Part shown: positions 1 through 8,267 of the stretch, one piece after another
How the letters are laid out: each line of letters starts with the position of its first letter
Position numbering within the stretch: the stretch's first letter is position 1
From: Solirubrobacterales bacterium
Lineage (GTDB): Bacteria; Actinomycetota; Thermoleophilia; Solirubrobacterales; 70-9
Direction of reading: 5' to 3'
Assembly: GCA_020438355.1 (NCBI GenBank)
Contig: JAGQUT010000006.1
Location: 1 to 64,000, forward strand
Length of the DNA: 64,000 bases
Made by a program: the position numbers and the translations under genes
Notes under the pieces: model-generated
The model's input: only the letters and a program-made list of their open reading frames with translations
What the model was told of the DNA's origin: nothing
Database searches by the model: none

Positions 1-1
1 G

Positions 2-370
2 GGGGTGATTCAGGGGGGCTACCACGGACCCGACGGGGTTTTCGATGACCGGATCGAGATCCAGGCATCCAAAGCGATGGTCGAGGTGCTTGGTTGCGAA
101 GCCTTCTTCGAGGGCGACTTGACCGGGGATCTGCGACTCCGTTACCGGGTCGAAGGTGAATGGGAAGAAGACGGGGTGACCGGCCAATGGGACGAGTCGG
201 TGATCGGTTCGGTCCGGGCGATCCTCGAAGACCTCGAAGACGGCCGCGACCCCCGGAATGGCCTGGACGCGGGACGGTCAGCCGTGGCGGTGGCAGAAGC
301 CGCCTACCGTTCAGCCGAGGCGGGACGCAAGGTCCACCTCTCGGAACTCGAAGAAAGGCACTCATCGTGA
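2..370 (+). CDS. Gfo/Idh/MocA-family oxidoreductase, C-terminal fragment
   Basis: The reading frame is open to the left edge of the window, so only the last ~120 residues are seen. The ending (an acidic beta-strand region, then a D-P-R-N-G-x-D-A-G-R-x-A-V-x-V-A-E-A-A-Y-R-S-A segment) is typical of the C-terminal dimerisation/substrate domain of NAD(P)-dependent Gfo/Idh/MocA dehydrogenases, which act on sugars, inositols or related polyols. The NAD-binding Rossmann part would lie upstream. Its TGA overlaps the GTG of the GntR gene (GTGA), so it is the upstream member of a three-gene operon with a regulator and an aldehyde dehydrogenase, suggesting a sugar or polyol oxidation pathway. A GTG at 5 could be read as a start, but a complete 121-residue protein would lack the nucleotide-binding domain. 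The family is inferred from the C-terminus only. Confidence 0.6.
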   Translation, partial: GVIQGGYHGPDGVFDDRIEIQASKAMVEVLGCEAFFEGDLTGDLRLRYRVEGEWEEDGVTGQWDESVIGSVRAILEDLEDGRDPRNGLDAGRSAVAVAEAAYRSAEAGRKVHLSELEERHSS

Positions 371-1104
371 AGACCGGAACGGAGACGGAACCACTGGGCT
401 CCCTTCGGGAGATCAAGGCCGAGTCCAGCCTCACGGCGAAAGTCCGGGAATCGATCCGCGAGGCGATCATCGACGGCAGCCTCGAACCAGGATCCCTTCA
501 CTCGGTCCAGTCGCTGGCTGACATCTTCAAGGTCTCCCGCACTCCCGTCCGGGAGGCGCTGATCGACCTCGCCAGCGCTGACATGGTCGAGTTCGAGAGA
601 AACCGCGGGGTCCGGATCCTCGAAACCTCGGTCCACGATCTCGAGGAGATTCTGGTGCTGAGGATTCTTCTCGAGGTACCTGCGACCTACCGTGCTGCGG
701 AACACATCGATGCTGAAGGCCTGGACGGACTCAGGCAGGAACTCGATGCGATGAGCGACGCCGCGGAGAGTGGAGACGAGCCCACGATGATGCAGCACGA
801 CCGCCGCTTTCACGAGTTGATCAATACGGCCTCTGGCAACAGCCGCCTGACCGAGTACGTCGACTCGTTGCGAGATCTGATCCTGACCCGCGGGGTATCG
901 ACAGTCGACAGCACCCGCTCACTGGGGGAGATCGTCGCCGAGCACGAGGGCATTCTCGCGGCTCTCGCCTCGGGTGACGCTGACGCCGCGGCTGCCGCGA
1001 TGAAGAGCCATCTGGTCAACACCGCTTCACTTCTCCTTCAGCAGGAAGGCGGACGAAGTTCATCGCTCAGTCTCGGCTGGGAAGGTCTGGTGACGGGAGG
1101 ATGA
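367..1104 (+). CDS. GntR-family transcriptional regulator, FCD subfamily
   Basis: A 245-residue regulator. Residues ~20-85 form a winged helix-turn-helix (L-T-A-K-V-R-E-S-I-R-E-A-I-I-D-G-S-L-E-P-G, then a V-S-R-T-P-V-R-E-A-L recognition helix), followed by an all-helical FCD ligand domain with the usual metal-binding pattern (H-D-R-R-F-H-E-L-I and a later A-E-H-E-G-I). I chose the GTG at 367, which overlaps the upstream TGA and has GAAAGG eight bases before it. The longer frame back to 160 translates to Arg/Pro-rich nonsense over the upstream gene. FCD regulators are usually repressors released by a sugar acid or organic acid, which fits the flanking dehydrogenases. The family is very likely; the ligand is unknown. 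Confidence 0.9.
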   Translation: MKTGTETEPLGSLREIKAESSLTAKVRESIREAIIDGSLEPGSLHSVQSLADIFKVSRTPVREALIDLASADMVEFERNRGVRILETSVHDLEEILVLRILLEVPATYRAAEHIDAEGLDGLRQELDAMSDAAESGDEPTMMQHDRRFHELINTASGNSRLTEYVDSLRDLILTRGVSTVDSTRSLGEIVAEHEGILAALASGDADAAAAAMKSHLVNTASLLLQQEGGRSSSLSLGWEGLVTGG

Positions 1105-2486
1105 ACAGTCTGATCCGCAGCGTCAATCCGTTCGATCCTGCCGAGGTGGTCGGCGAGGTCGAAACACTCTCGATCGATGAAGCCGGCGCGGTTCTCGCCG
1201 CGGGAGCCTCAGCGCAGTCAGCCTGGGCGGCTGACGTGATGCTCAGGGTCAGGGCCCTCTCCGGACTCGCCGACGAGATAGTAAGCCGACGGGAGCAGTT
1301 CACCGAACTGATGATCAGGGAGGTCGGAAAGCCCGCCCCCGAAGCGGTCGGTGAAGTCGATCGGGCGATCGCGATCCTCCGGTTTTACGCGCAGGTGCCG
1401 CTCGACCCCACCGGAGAAATCGTTCCCGGTTCAACTCCCGGGGCCAGCGTCCACGTCGAGCGGCATCCGCTCGGGCTGGTCATGGCTGTCTGTCCCTGGA
1501 ACTTTCCGCTTGCGATTCCCTTGTGGAAGGCCGCTCCAGCGCTTGCCTACGGAAACAGCGTGGTGGTGAAACCGGCCTCGGCCGCGGTTGCTACCGCGGC
1601 GCTGCTGGGTGACTGCGCGGCCGCGGCGCTGCCCGAGTCAGTGCTCCAGATCCTGCCGGTCTCCGGGAGCGATGCCGGAGCCCTCCTCGATGACGAAAGG
1701 ATCGCGGCTGTCACCTTCACCGGCTCGACCGGAGTCGGTGTTGGGGTCGCCGAACGGATGGCTCGACGGGCTGCCCCTGCCCAGGCGGAGATGGGCGGCC
1801 AGAACGCGGCGATCGTCCTGGAAGACGCCAATCTTGACTCTGCCGCCGACGCGATCGTCTCGGGAGCCATGGGCTTCGCGGGCCAGAAGTGCACGGCGAC
1901 CCGGAGGGTTGTCGCTGTTGCTTCGGTTCGAGCGGAGCTGGAGGCAAAGCTCGGAAGCCGGATCGAGGCGTTGACGGTGGGTGACCCTGCCGTCGCCGGT
2001 GTCACGGTCGGCCCTTTGATCAGTGACGCCGCCGTGACCGAGTTCGAGGAGGCTTGCTCGGCAGCGATCAGCGCTGGTGCCGTCGAGGTCGCCCGGGCCG
2101 CGGTGCCGGAGGGTGAGGGCTACTTCGTCTCTCCCTGTCTTCTGCGACAGGACGACCCCCAGGCCGAGGTCAATCAGGAGGAAACCTTTGGTCCGCTGCT
2201 CACCCTGATTGAGGTGGCTGACCGGGAAGCCGCCATCAAGGCCGCGAACGCGACCAGGTACGGCCTGGTCGGTGCGGTGCATGGCCGGGATCTGGGTGAA
2301 GCGACCGCGGTGGCATCCCGTCTTTCAGCCGGCCTCCGGAGAGTCAACGCCCCGACCCCGGGTGTCGACTACTACGCGCCGTTCGGCGGGGAGGGGCAAT
2401 CCTCGTTTGGGCCTCGTGAGCAGGGCAGGGCGGCCCGCGAGTTCTTCACGTCCACTTCGACGACGACCATCCTGCCGGCGAGCTGA
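1101..2486 (+). CDS. NAD(P)-dependent aldehyde dehydrogenase
   Basis: A 461-residue ALDH-superfamily enzyme. It has the cofactor-binding N-F-P-L-A-I-P-L-W-K and N-S-V-V-V-K-P-A segments, the F-T-G-S-T-G-V-G glycine motif, the general-base Glu in Q-A-E-M-G-G-Q-N, the nucleophilic Cys in G-Q-K-C-T-A-T-R-R, and E-E-T-F-G-P near the C-terminus. Its length is typical of succinate- and ketoglutarate-semialdehyde-type members. The ATG overlaps the GntR stop (ATGA), so it is translationally coupled as the third gene of the operon. It probably oxidises the aldehyde made by the upstream pathway; the exact substrate cannot be read from the sequence. Confidence 0.88.
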   Translation: MNSLIRSVNPFDPAEVVGEVETLSIDEAGAVLAAGASAQSAWAADVMLRVRALSGLADEIVSRREQFTELMIREVGKPAPEAVGEVDRAIAILRFYAQVPLDPTGEIVPGSTPGASVHVERHPLGLVMAVCPWNFPLAIPLWKAAPALAYGNSVVVKPASAAVATAALLGDCAAAALPESVLQILPVSGSDAGALLDDERIAAVTFTGSTGVGVGVAERMARRAAPAQAEMGGQNAAIVLEDANLDSAADAIVSGAMGFAGQKCTATRRVVAVASVRAELEAKLGSRIEALTVGDPAVAGVTVGPLISDAAVTEFEEACSAAISAGAVEVARAAVPEGEGYFVSPCLLRQDDPQAEVNQEETFGPLLTLIEVADREAAIKAANATRYGLVGAVHGRDLGEATAVASRLSAGLRRVNAPTPGVDYYAPFGGEGQSSFGPREQGRAAREFFTSTSTTTILPAS

Positions 2487-2525
2487 GGGTTGCCCTGGCG
2501 CAGGCCCGGCTCCCGAGCTCGGGGG

Positions 2526-2990
2526 TCAGCTTCGCCTGAGAAGAACCACCGGAACAAGCGCCAAGAGGATGTAGAAGGCCAGGCCGACCTGCTGGATGGT
2601 CGCTTCAGTCGTGGTGAAGCCGGTCAGGTTGCTGATGTGGAAGGCGAAGTGGAGTGACTGGGCGACGATCCAGGCCCAGCAGAGCGGCAGCACCAGCTGC
2701 CGTGAGGGCCGGAAGGCCGCCCAGCCGAACATCATCCCGAAACCGATGTAGAGGCCCCCGACGTCTGTGATCAGGTGCTCGTTGTACGGAGGCAGCAATT
2801 TGACCAGTGCCGTGAAGAACGGGTAATCGGTGTAGAAGGTCTCGGGGGCGAAGGTCGCCGGCAGACCGATCGAGAGGGCCGTGAGCCCGAGGATCACGAG
2901 GCAGATCCGGACCGGTGCCGCGTCGGCGGGCGGATCCTTCTGGTTGCGGCTTCGACTCTTCGAGGCCGGCTTCGAGCTCCGGGTGGCCAT
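2526..2990 (-). CDS. small integral membrane protein, unknown function
   Basis: A 154-residue protein with a basic, Ser/Lys-rich cytoplasmic N-terminus (~25 residues) and four hydrophobic segments (~28-48, ~68-90, ~98-118, ~130-150). No catalytic motif is visible. The layout resembles four-helix DUF4345-type membrane proteins, but I cannot assign a family with confidence. It is convergent with the aldehyde dehydrogenase and lies just downstream of, and on the same strand as, the SnoaL-like gene. Confidence 0.65.
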   Translation of the reverse strand: MATRSSKPASKSRSRNQKDPPADAAPVRICLVILGLTALSIGLPATFAPETFYTDYPFFTALVKLLPPYNEHLITDVGGLYIGFGMMFGWAAFRPSRQLVLPLCWAWIVAQSLHFAFHISNLTGFTTTEATIQQVGLAFYILLALVPVVLLRRS

Positions 2991-3017
2991 CCTGGAGCAG
3001 CCTAGTGTCCGGGGAGG

Positions 3018-3416
3018 TCAGTCCGGGTTGATCTGAGCCGAGAGGCCGAACAGGTCGACTTCATCCCATGCCTCGGCGAGCCGGTCGCCTTCGATTCGGA
3101 TCAGGGCGGTCGAGGTGAAGCTGACCTTCCTGCCGGTGCCTGCGATCCCCAGGAACTCTCCTTCGTGGGTGCCGGTCCAGCTTTGGTGGGCGGCGACCAG
3201 GTCGCCTTCGGCCACCATCATCAGGATCTCGTTGCGGAGGTCGGGGAAGGCGGCGAGGAAGGCATCGACCGCCTGCTGCTGTCCTTCCTGGCCCCTGACT
3301 TCACCGTCATGTGCGAAATCCCCGGTCAGCAGGCGCGCGCAGGCCGAAGGGTCCCGCTGGTTGATCGCCTCGGCATAAAACCGGGCGACCAGCGCCTTGT
3401 TCTCTTCGAGCCCCAT
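3018..3416 (-). CDS. SnoaL-like / NTF2-fold ester cyclase family protein
   Basis: A 132-residue single-domain protein of the SnoaL-like polyketide cyclase/ester cyclase type. It starts with E-N-K-A-L-V-A-R-F-Y-A-E-A-I-N-Q-R-D, has the F-P-D-L-R-N-E strand, and W-T-G-T-H-E-G-E-F-L-G-I-A-G-T-G-R-K-V just before the final strands. The family folds as an alpha+beta cone (NTF2-like). Members range from polyketide cyclases to uncharacterised hydrolase-like proteins, so the reaction is unknown here. It lies between a membrane protein and an MBL-fold hydrolase on the same strand. Confidence 0.8.
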   Translation of the reverse strand: MGLEENKALVARFYAEAINQRDPSACARLLTGDFAHDGEVRGQEGQQQAVDAFLAAFPDLRNEILMMVAEGDLVAAHQSWTGTHEGEFLGIAGTGRKVSFTSTALIRIEGDRLAEAWDEVDLFGLSAQINPD

Positions 3417-3436
3417 GGGGGCACCCTACCCTGTGC

Positions 3437-4462
3437 TCAGCGGCGACGGATCAGGTTGCTTCGCTTCAGTCCGCCCTCGGGGGGCAGGCTGTAGAGGTCG
3501 CCGTCGGCGGCGAGCCAGAGAGGTCCGTCGAAGCGTTCGGGAGCGTCGGCGAGGAAGACCTCTTCGAGCCCCTTCAGGGGCAGCGGCGGCACGATGTGGG
3601 TGATCGCCAGCGCCCGTGCTCCGGCTGCCCGGGCAGCATCTGCAGCCTGCGGAGCGGTCGCGTGGTAGTCGGTGACATCGGTGAGGATGCTTCCCCGGGC
3701 GGTGAGGCCTGCCTCGGTCGAGGCGTTGGCGACCATCATCAGGAGCTCCACCGACAGCGCGTCGTGGATCAGCAGGTCGGTTCCCTTTGCTGCCTTGACA
3801 AGGTTCTCCGAGTAGACGGTGTCGGCGCTGATCACCGCGCTGCGGCCCTTGTAGTCGAAGCGGAACCCGACTACGGGCGCGACGGGAGAGTGGTCCACCT
3901 CGAAGGCGGTGACCACCAGGCCGTCGTCCTCGAGCACCACCGCGGTCTCACCCTCGGCGGGCACTGGAAACTCCTCGGCCACCATCGCGCCGGTTTCGGG
4001 GTTCACGAAATCCTCGCCGTGGTGGGCTGTCCGGTACCCGCAGTCGAGCTCGTAAGCCTCGTTGAACCCGGCGACGACCTTCTCGACGCCGGGCGGTCCG
4101 AGCACCTTCATTTTCGAGTCGGTGCCGTCGGCCACCCAGCGCTGCAGGTTGACGGAGCCCAGCCCGCCGATGTGGTCGGAGTGGAAGTGGGTCAGCAGGA
4201 CAAGCTCGATGCGGCCGGCGTCGATGCCCATGCGGTTGAGGGTCTCGGAGGAGGACTCGCCGGTGTCGACCACGTAGACCTTTCCTCCGGCGATCACGGC
4301 AACGCAGGGGTTGCCCCGCTTTTCGTCCGGCAGGGGCGAGCCCGACCCGACGATCGCGACATGAAGGCCGTCTTCCAGTTCGGCGACGGGGTCTGCCGCG
4401 ACGATCTCGGGCAGTTTCTTCTTGATCAGGGCAAGGGCGATTCGGGACCGGAGGGAAGCCAT
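3437..4462 (-). CDS. MBL-fold metallo-hydrolase (RNase Z/arylsulfatase-like)
   Basis: A 341-residue metallo-beta-lactamase-fold protein. The metal-binding H-x-H-x-D-H signature is present as T-H-F-H-S-D-H-I-G-G-L-G (~residues 92-103). Later ligands are supplied by Y-R-T-A-H-H-G-E-D, by I-S-A-D-T-V-Y-S-E-N and by an A-I-T-H-I-V-P segment. The order of motifs and the long insert before the Asp resemble the RNase Z/arylsulfatase-like clade more than lactamases. An N-terminal hydrophobic-basic stretch (L-R-S-R-I-A-L-A-L-I-K-K-K) may be a weak anchor. It probably hydrolyses a phosphodiester, sulfate ester or lactone; the substrate is unknown. No strong partner is visible. Confidence 0.85.
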   Translation of the reverse strand: MASLRSRIALALIKKKLPEIVAADPVAELEDGLHVAIVGSGSPLPDEKRGNPCVAVIAGGKVYVVDTGESSSETLNRMGIDAGRIELVLLTHFHSDHIGGLGSVNLQRWVADGTDSKMKVLGPPGVEKVVAGFNEAYELDCGYRTAHHGEDFVNPETGAMVAEEFPVPAEGETAVVLEDDGLVVTAFEVDHSPVAPVVGFRFDYKGRSAVISADTVYSENLVKAAKGTDLLIHDALSVELLMMVANASTEAGLTARGSILTDVTDYHATAPQAADAARAAGARALAITHIVPPLPLKGLEEVFLADAPERFDGPLWLAADGDLYSLPPEGGLKRSNLIRRR

Positions 4463-4578
4463 GCGCCAACCCTATAGTTGACGCGCATCAACTTCAAGTG
4501 AGCGCCGGAGCGATCCTCGCCACGAGGTGAAGTGCCCCACCATGAGGTTGAGGTTGGGTGCGCTATGTGGCCGTAACT

Positions 4579-5487
4579 TCAATCTCGGTGCCGAGCGGGC
4601 CGCATCTGGCTGGCTGCGACTGCCTTGACCGCCTCGGTCAACTCCTCCAGCAGGGGTGACTCGAGGGTCCAGCGCTGCCAGTAGAGGGGGATCCCGACGT
4701 TATGGTCGGGAGCGATCTCGACCAGTTCCCCTCTCTCGATCTCCGGGAGGCACTGCTGGTCCGGCAGCAGCCCCCAGCCGAGACCGAGCACGATCGCCCT
4801 GGCGTAGTCGGCAGAGGTCGGGATGTAGTGGCGGGGTGCACGCAACTGCTTGCCTGTGAAATCCCTGAAGAACCTGTTCTGCGTCTGGTCCTTCCGGTCG
4901 AAATCGACCACCGTGACTCCAGCGAGGTTCGACGGGCTGACTTCTCCGTTGAGCTGTTCCTCCAGGAAGTTCGGGGAGCAGACCGCGCGGTAGGTCATGG
5001 TGCCGAGCAGCTCCGACCGGCAGCCTTGAACGGCTTCCGCTTCCGAGGTGATCGCTGCCATCACCTTCCCGGCACGGAGGAGTGACGTGGTGTGTTCCTG
5101 GTCGTCACGAAAGACCTCGAACACGACTCCGGGGGTCATGGCGCGGGCAAGAGCTTCCATGAACCAGGTTCCGAGGCTGTCGGCGTTGATCGCGAGTGGG
5201 ATGGTTATCGCGCCGCCCTCACCCTCCTCCAGGGCGAGGGCGCGGGCTGCTTCGTCCTCGAGCAGGCGCATCTGTCTCCCGTACCGGAGCGCGATGTCGC
5301 CGGCGGGGGTTGGTTCGACCGGATTGCTGCGCCTCACGAGTACCTGTCCGGTCGAGCGTTCCATCGACTTGATTCGCTGGGAGATCGCTGAAGGGGTTAC
5401 CGACAGGCGACCGGCCGCGGCATCGAATGTGCCCTCCTCGATCAGGACGACCAGCGTCTCCAGGTGTTCGGTGCGAAAACTCGACAT
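4579..5487 (-). CDS. lysG: LysR-family regulator, ArgP/LysG type
   Basis: A 302-residue LysR-type regulator. Residues ~5-62 form the helix-turn-helix (E-E-G-T-F-D-A-A-A-G-R-L-S-V-T-P-S-A-I-S-Q-R-I), and the rest is a periplasmic-binding-protein-like effector domain. It is divergent from a LysE/ArgO exporter with 69 bases between the start codons. This is the classic arrangement of ArgP-ArgO (E. coli) and LysG-LysE (Corynebacterium), in which the regulator binds Lys/Arg/His and activates the exporter. The assignment therefore rests on both sequence type and context. An inverted-repeat site between the genes is listed separately. Confidence 0.88.
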   Translation of the reverse strand: MSSFRTEHLETLVVLIEEGTFDAAAGRLSVTPSAISQRIKSMERSTGQVLVRRSNPVEPTPAGDIALRYGRQMRLLEDEAARALALEEGEGGAITIPLAINADSLGTWFMEALARAMTPGVVFEVFRDDQEHTTSLLRAGKVMAAITSEAEAVQGCRSELLGTMTYRAVCSPNFLEEQLNGEVSPSNLAGVTVVDFDRKDQTQNRFFRDFTGKQLRAPRHYIPTSADYARAIVLGLGWGLLPDQQCLPEIERGELVEIAPDHNVGIPLYWQRWTLESPLLEELTEAVKAVAASQMRPARHRD

Positions 5488-5495
5488 AAGAAGAA

Positions 5496-5520
5496 CTAAA
5501 GTCTGCTAAGAAAGTTTAGC
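5496..5520. promoter_or_regulatory. putative LysG/ArgP binding site between lysG and lysE
   Basis: Two nested imperfect dyads lie in the 69-base divergent gap: CTAAA (5496-5500) with TTTAG (5515-5519), and GCTAA (5505-5509) with TTAGC (5516-5520). The gap is AT-rich compared with its surroundings. LysR-type regulators bind T-N11-A dyads in exactly this position. What is seen is the symmetry; that the neighbouring LysR protein binds it is inference. Confidence 0.5.
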
Positions 5521-5556
5521 TTGAATAACTAGCGTCCTGGACCCAGAATCGGCCGG

Positions 5557-6183
5557 GTGGATTTCTCTCTCTTTCAGTTGATGCTCCTCGGCTTCGGGGC
5601 CAGCCTGACTCTGATCGTCGCGATCGGCGCCCAGAACGCCTACCTGCTGCGACTCGGGGTCGAGGGTCGCGGGCGGATGCTGGTCACCGTGGTCCTGATC
5701 TGCGCGATCTCGGACGCGGTGCTGATCGGGGCGGGGGTCGCGGGCATTGGAGCGGTGATCGAGGCCGCTCCGGCAGCGATCGATGTGGTCCGGATCTTCG
5801 GAGCGATCTTCCTCATCTCCTACGGGGTGATGGCCGCCCGACGGGCGCTCCGACCGGAGGGGCTCACTATCGAAGACAGTCCGGCGAGCGCTTCGATGAA
5901 GGCGGTCGTCCTAACCACCCTTGCTCTCACCTGGCTCAACCCTCACGTCTACCTGGACACGGTGATGCTGCTCGGCTCGATCGCCAATCAGCACGGAGAG
6001 ACGGATCGCTGGTGGTGGGCACTCGGAGCGGTGATCGCCTCCTTCACCTGGTTCTTCCTGCTCGGCTACGGGGCCAGGCTGCTCAAACCGCTTTTCGCGA
6101 AGCCCGCAGCCTGGAGGGTGCTCGACTGCCTGATCGCGCTGATCATGATCACGCTGGGAGTCACGCTGATCATCGGCCTCTAG
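5557..6183 (+). CDS. lysE: LysE/ArgO-family amino acid exporter
   Basis: A 208-residue membrane protein with about six hydrophobic helices. The family signature near the N-terminus is clear: L-T-L-I-V-A-I-G-A-Q-N-A-Y-L-L-R-L-G-V. The conserved Asn-Pro of helix 4 (T-W-L-N-P-H-V-Y-L-D) is also present. It exports basic amino acids (Lys or Arg) across the cytoplasmic membrane. The start is GTG at 5557. The divergent LysR gene is the expected activator. Its TAG overlaps the end of the convergent glycosylase gene by four bases. Confidence 0.9.
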   Translation: MDFSLFQLMLLGFGASLTLIVAIGAQNAYLLRLGVEGRGRMLVTVVLICAISDAVLIGAGVAGIGAVIEAAPAAIDVVRIFGAIFLISYGVMAARRALRPEGLTIEDSPASASMKAVVLTTLALTWLNPHVYLDTVMLLGSIANQHGETDRWWWALGAVIASFTWFFLLGYGARLLKPLFAKPAAWRVLDCLIALIMITLGVTLIIGL

Positions 6184-6779
6184 GCCGGGCGGGAGACGTA
6201 CGGATTGCCGGCGATCAAGTATCGCCGGACCCGGTCGGCGGCCCGGGTGATTCCTATCCGGGTAGTTCGCGCCACGATCTCGCCATCCGAAAGCTGCCGT
6301 TCGCGAAGGACAAGCGGCTCGCGCCGAAGGTCGTGTCCGTTCATCTCGAGATCTATTCCGAGGCCTTCGCAGAGTTTGGCCGGACCGTTCGTCGCCGCCT
6401 TCCCTGGGATTCCCCGTCTGCGCTCGATCGACTCGACCCCCTCGACAGGTTCCACCGCGCGGATCAGCGCGGCAGCCCCATGACCGGCAGGCCCGCAAAC
6501 CACGTTGCAGCAGTAGTGCATGCCGTACGTGAAATAGACATACAGGTGACCCGGCTCACTGAACATGACCTCGTTTCGAGGGGTCCTGCCGCGGAAGGTG
6601 TGGCTCGCTTCGTCCATTTCGTCGTAGGCCTCGGTCTCGACGATCCGAACCACCACCGTCTCGCCGTCCAGTTTCCGCTCGATCTCACAGCCAAGAAGGC
6701 CCTCGGCAACCTGATCGGCCGCAAGGTCAAGGAAGTCCGGGAAACCACTGCTGGAAGTTGCGCTGCCCACGAGGACCAA
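6180..6779 (-). CDS. mpg: 3-methyladenine DNA glycosylase (AAG/Mpg family)
   Basis: A 199-residue single-domain DNA glycosylase of the alkyladenine (AAG/MPG) fold. Diagnostic segments are A-x-x-L-L-G-C-E (start of the fold), I-V-E-T-E-A-Y (containing the general-base Glu), D-E-A-S-H-T-F-R-G-R-T-P-R-N, the strand Y-V-Y-F-T-Y-G-M-H-Y-C-C-N-V-V, and N-G-P-A-K-L-C. It removes alkylated purines (3-methyladenine, hypoxanthine and similar) to start base-excision repair. Size and motif order are normal for bacterial members. It is convergent with lysE and overlaps it by four bases. Confidence 0.93.
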   Translation of the reverse strand: MVLVGSATSSSGFPDFLDLAADQVAEGLLGCEIERKLDGETVVVRIVETEAYDEMDEASHTFRGRTPRNEVMFSEPGHLYVYFTYGMHYCCNVVCGPAGHGAAALIRAVEPVEGVESIERRRGIPGKAATNGPAKLCEGLGIDLEMNGHDLRREPLVLRERQLSDGEIVARTTRIGITRAADRVRRYLIAGNPYVSRPA

Positions 6780-6870
6780 GTTACGGAAGGTTCCAGGCCG
6801 GCAGGGTCCGGGTCGGAAGGTCGCCCTGCGTGTCTGGATTTTCTCCGCTCCTGCCGGTACCTTTGTGTAA

Positions 6871-7728
6871 GTGAAGAAGCTCGTCCTCCTCTTTCCGTTG
6901 TTGCTTCTGGCGTTCGCGGTGCCCGCAGCCGTTCAGGCCCATGGGGGCGACGGTTCCCCGGACATGCCGCCTCTCTGCCCGGAAGGTGCCGTTTGCGAGT
7001 GGCCACCACCCTGCGCGGAGGAAGGGCTATGCGAGTTGCCCCCCTTTTGCGAGCAGGGTGAGGAGTGCGACTGGCCGACTCCGCCGGATCCCTGTGTGAT
7101 CGAGGTGCCGGTCGGAAGCGATGAGCCGACAGATTCAACCGGCGAGAGCGAAGGCGCTGGGGGCGGCACCGATGAGTGCGTGATCGGGCCACCGATCGAT
7201 TTTCCGCCATTCCCGGGCTGTGACGAAGTCGACATTTCCATGCCACCACTCGAGAAGCGCTCCGAAGGTAGTGAGGGTTCCGGGGAATCCGAGGGCGAGA
7301 GTGAAAGCGTCTGCATTTGCTTGCCGCCGCCTGATGGGGGTCCCGATGGCCCTCCGGGAGTGAGCGAACCCGGCTATCCGGGTGACCCCACCGACCCGGT
7401 CGAGTCCAAGATGGGGAGCGACCCGGACGGTGAGGCAACGATCCTTCCCTACCCGTATCCGCTGCCGCACCCGTTCCCGGGTGAAGGCGAAGAAGGCGGC
7501 GATGGCTCGGTCGGTCCGCCGCCGCCACCCGAATGGTGCGCGATGGCCGAGGCCCTGCCTGGCAGGGGAGTCGATAGGGGTCTGGACAAGGCACTTCAGA
7601 AAGCCAAAGCCAAAGCCCGTGCGAAAGCGAAAGCTCGCGCCAGGGCCAAAGCTCGCGCCAAGGCGAAAAGGTTGAAAGCCAAGAAGGCCCGTCAGGCCAA
7701 GGCCCGGGAACGGGCCAGCCGGCGCTAG
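6871..7728 (+). CDS. secreted Cys/Pro-rich acidic protein with a Lys/Ala/Arg tail
   Basis: A 285-residue protein, GTG start. It has a signal peptide (M-K-K then ~18 hydrophobic residues, cleavage near A-V-Q-A-H). Next comes a region with five or six short Pro/Cys repeats of the kind L-C-P-E-G-A-V-C-E-W-P-P-P, then a Ser/Glu/Gly-rich acidic stretch and Pro-rich segments (~110-220). The last ~50 residues are almost purely Lys, Ala and Arg in K-A-K-A-R-A alternation. I do not recognise the family. The acidic body and strongly basic tail are unlike each other; the tail resembles the histone-H1-like gene that follows 19 bases downstream. Export is likely; a cell-wall or nucleic-acid-binding role for the tail is speculation. 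Confidence 0.75.
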   Translation: MKKLVLLFPLLLLAFAVPAAVQAHGGDGSPDMPPLCPEGAVCEWPPPCAEEGLCELPPFCEQGEECDWPTPPDPCVIEVPVGSDEPTDSTGESEGAGGGTDECVIGPPIDFPPFPGCDEVDISMPPLEKRSEGSEGSGESEGESESVCICLPPPDGGPDGPPGVSEPGYPGDPTDPVESKMGSDPDGEATILPYPYPLPHPFPGEGEEGGDGSVGPPPPPEWCAMAEALPGRGVDRGLDKALQKAKAKARAKAKARARAKARAKAKRLKAKKARQAKARERASRR

Positions 7729-7747
7729 CCACAAACGAGGAGGAACG

Positions 7748-8242
7748 ATGTCATCTATCGACAAGGCGATTGAACAGCTGGAGAAATCGATCGAGAGGAT
7801 CCGCAAGTTCTCGGTAGATGAGTCCAAGGCAGTCCAGAAGGCTGTGAAGGAGTCTTCCGGGAGCGCAAGGTCAAGAGTTCAGGCCGACTACTCAGCGACT
7901 CGCAAGCGGCTGCTGAAGGAAGCCAACGATGCCGAGAAGGCGCTGAAGGAAGCGGTCTCCAGGATCGAGAAGGCCTTCGCTGACGTCAATCCCGCCAAGC
8001 GCTCGACCAGGTCGACGGCAAAGAAGAAGCCGGTCCGGAAGGCCGCAAGCAAGGCCAAGCCCAAGACCGCCGCCAAGGCCCGGAAGCCAGCCGCGAAGAA
8101 GTCAACCACCAAGAGGACAGCGGCCAGGAAGACGACGACCCGCGCGGCAGCCACCAAGACCGCGAAGAAGCCTGCGGCAAAGAAGACGACCAGGAAGCCC
8201 GCCGCGAAGAAGAAGCCCGCCGCCAGGAAGTCGAGCAAGTAA
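7748..8242 (+). CDS. histone H1-like Lys/Ala-rich DNA-binding protein
   Basis: A 164-residue protein. Residues 1-~85 are a predicted helical coiled-coil-like region (I-D-K-A-I-E-Q-L-E-K-S-I-E-R-I). Residues ~90-164 are a low-complexity tail built of K-K, P-A-A-K-K, R-K-P and T-T-R units, as in eukaryotic histone H1 tails and bacterial HupB/Hc1-type proteins. It has a good ribosome site (GAGGAGG) before the ATG. Such tails bind DNA non-specifically, so a nucleoid-compacting role is likely. No HU-fold domain is present, so it is not HupB. Confidence 0.8.
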   Translation: MSSIDKAIEQLEKSIERIRKFSVDESKAVQKAVKESSGSARSRVQADYSATRKRLLKEANDAEKALKEAVSRIEKAFADVNPAKRSTRSTAKKKPVRKAASKAKPKTAAKARKPAAKKSTTKRTAARKTTTRAAATKTAKKPAAKKTTRKPAAKKKPAARKSSK

Positions 8243-8267
8243 GGCGCCGGAAGGTCAGCGGCTGCTG

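Noticed and set aside
160-366. Longer N-terminus for the GntR regulator
   Set aside because: The added residues are Arg/Pro/Gly-rich, overlap the conserved end of the upstream dehydrogenase frame, and precede a good GTG with a ribosome site.
7600-8240. Repetitive K-A-K/P-A-A-K-K DNA as a possible CRISPR or satellite array
   Set aside because: The periodicity is that of low-complexity codons in two open genes; no constant repeat with unique spacers. No CRISPR array is visible anywhere in the window.
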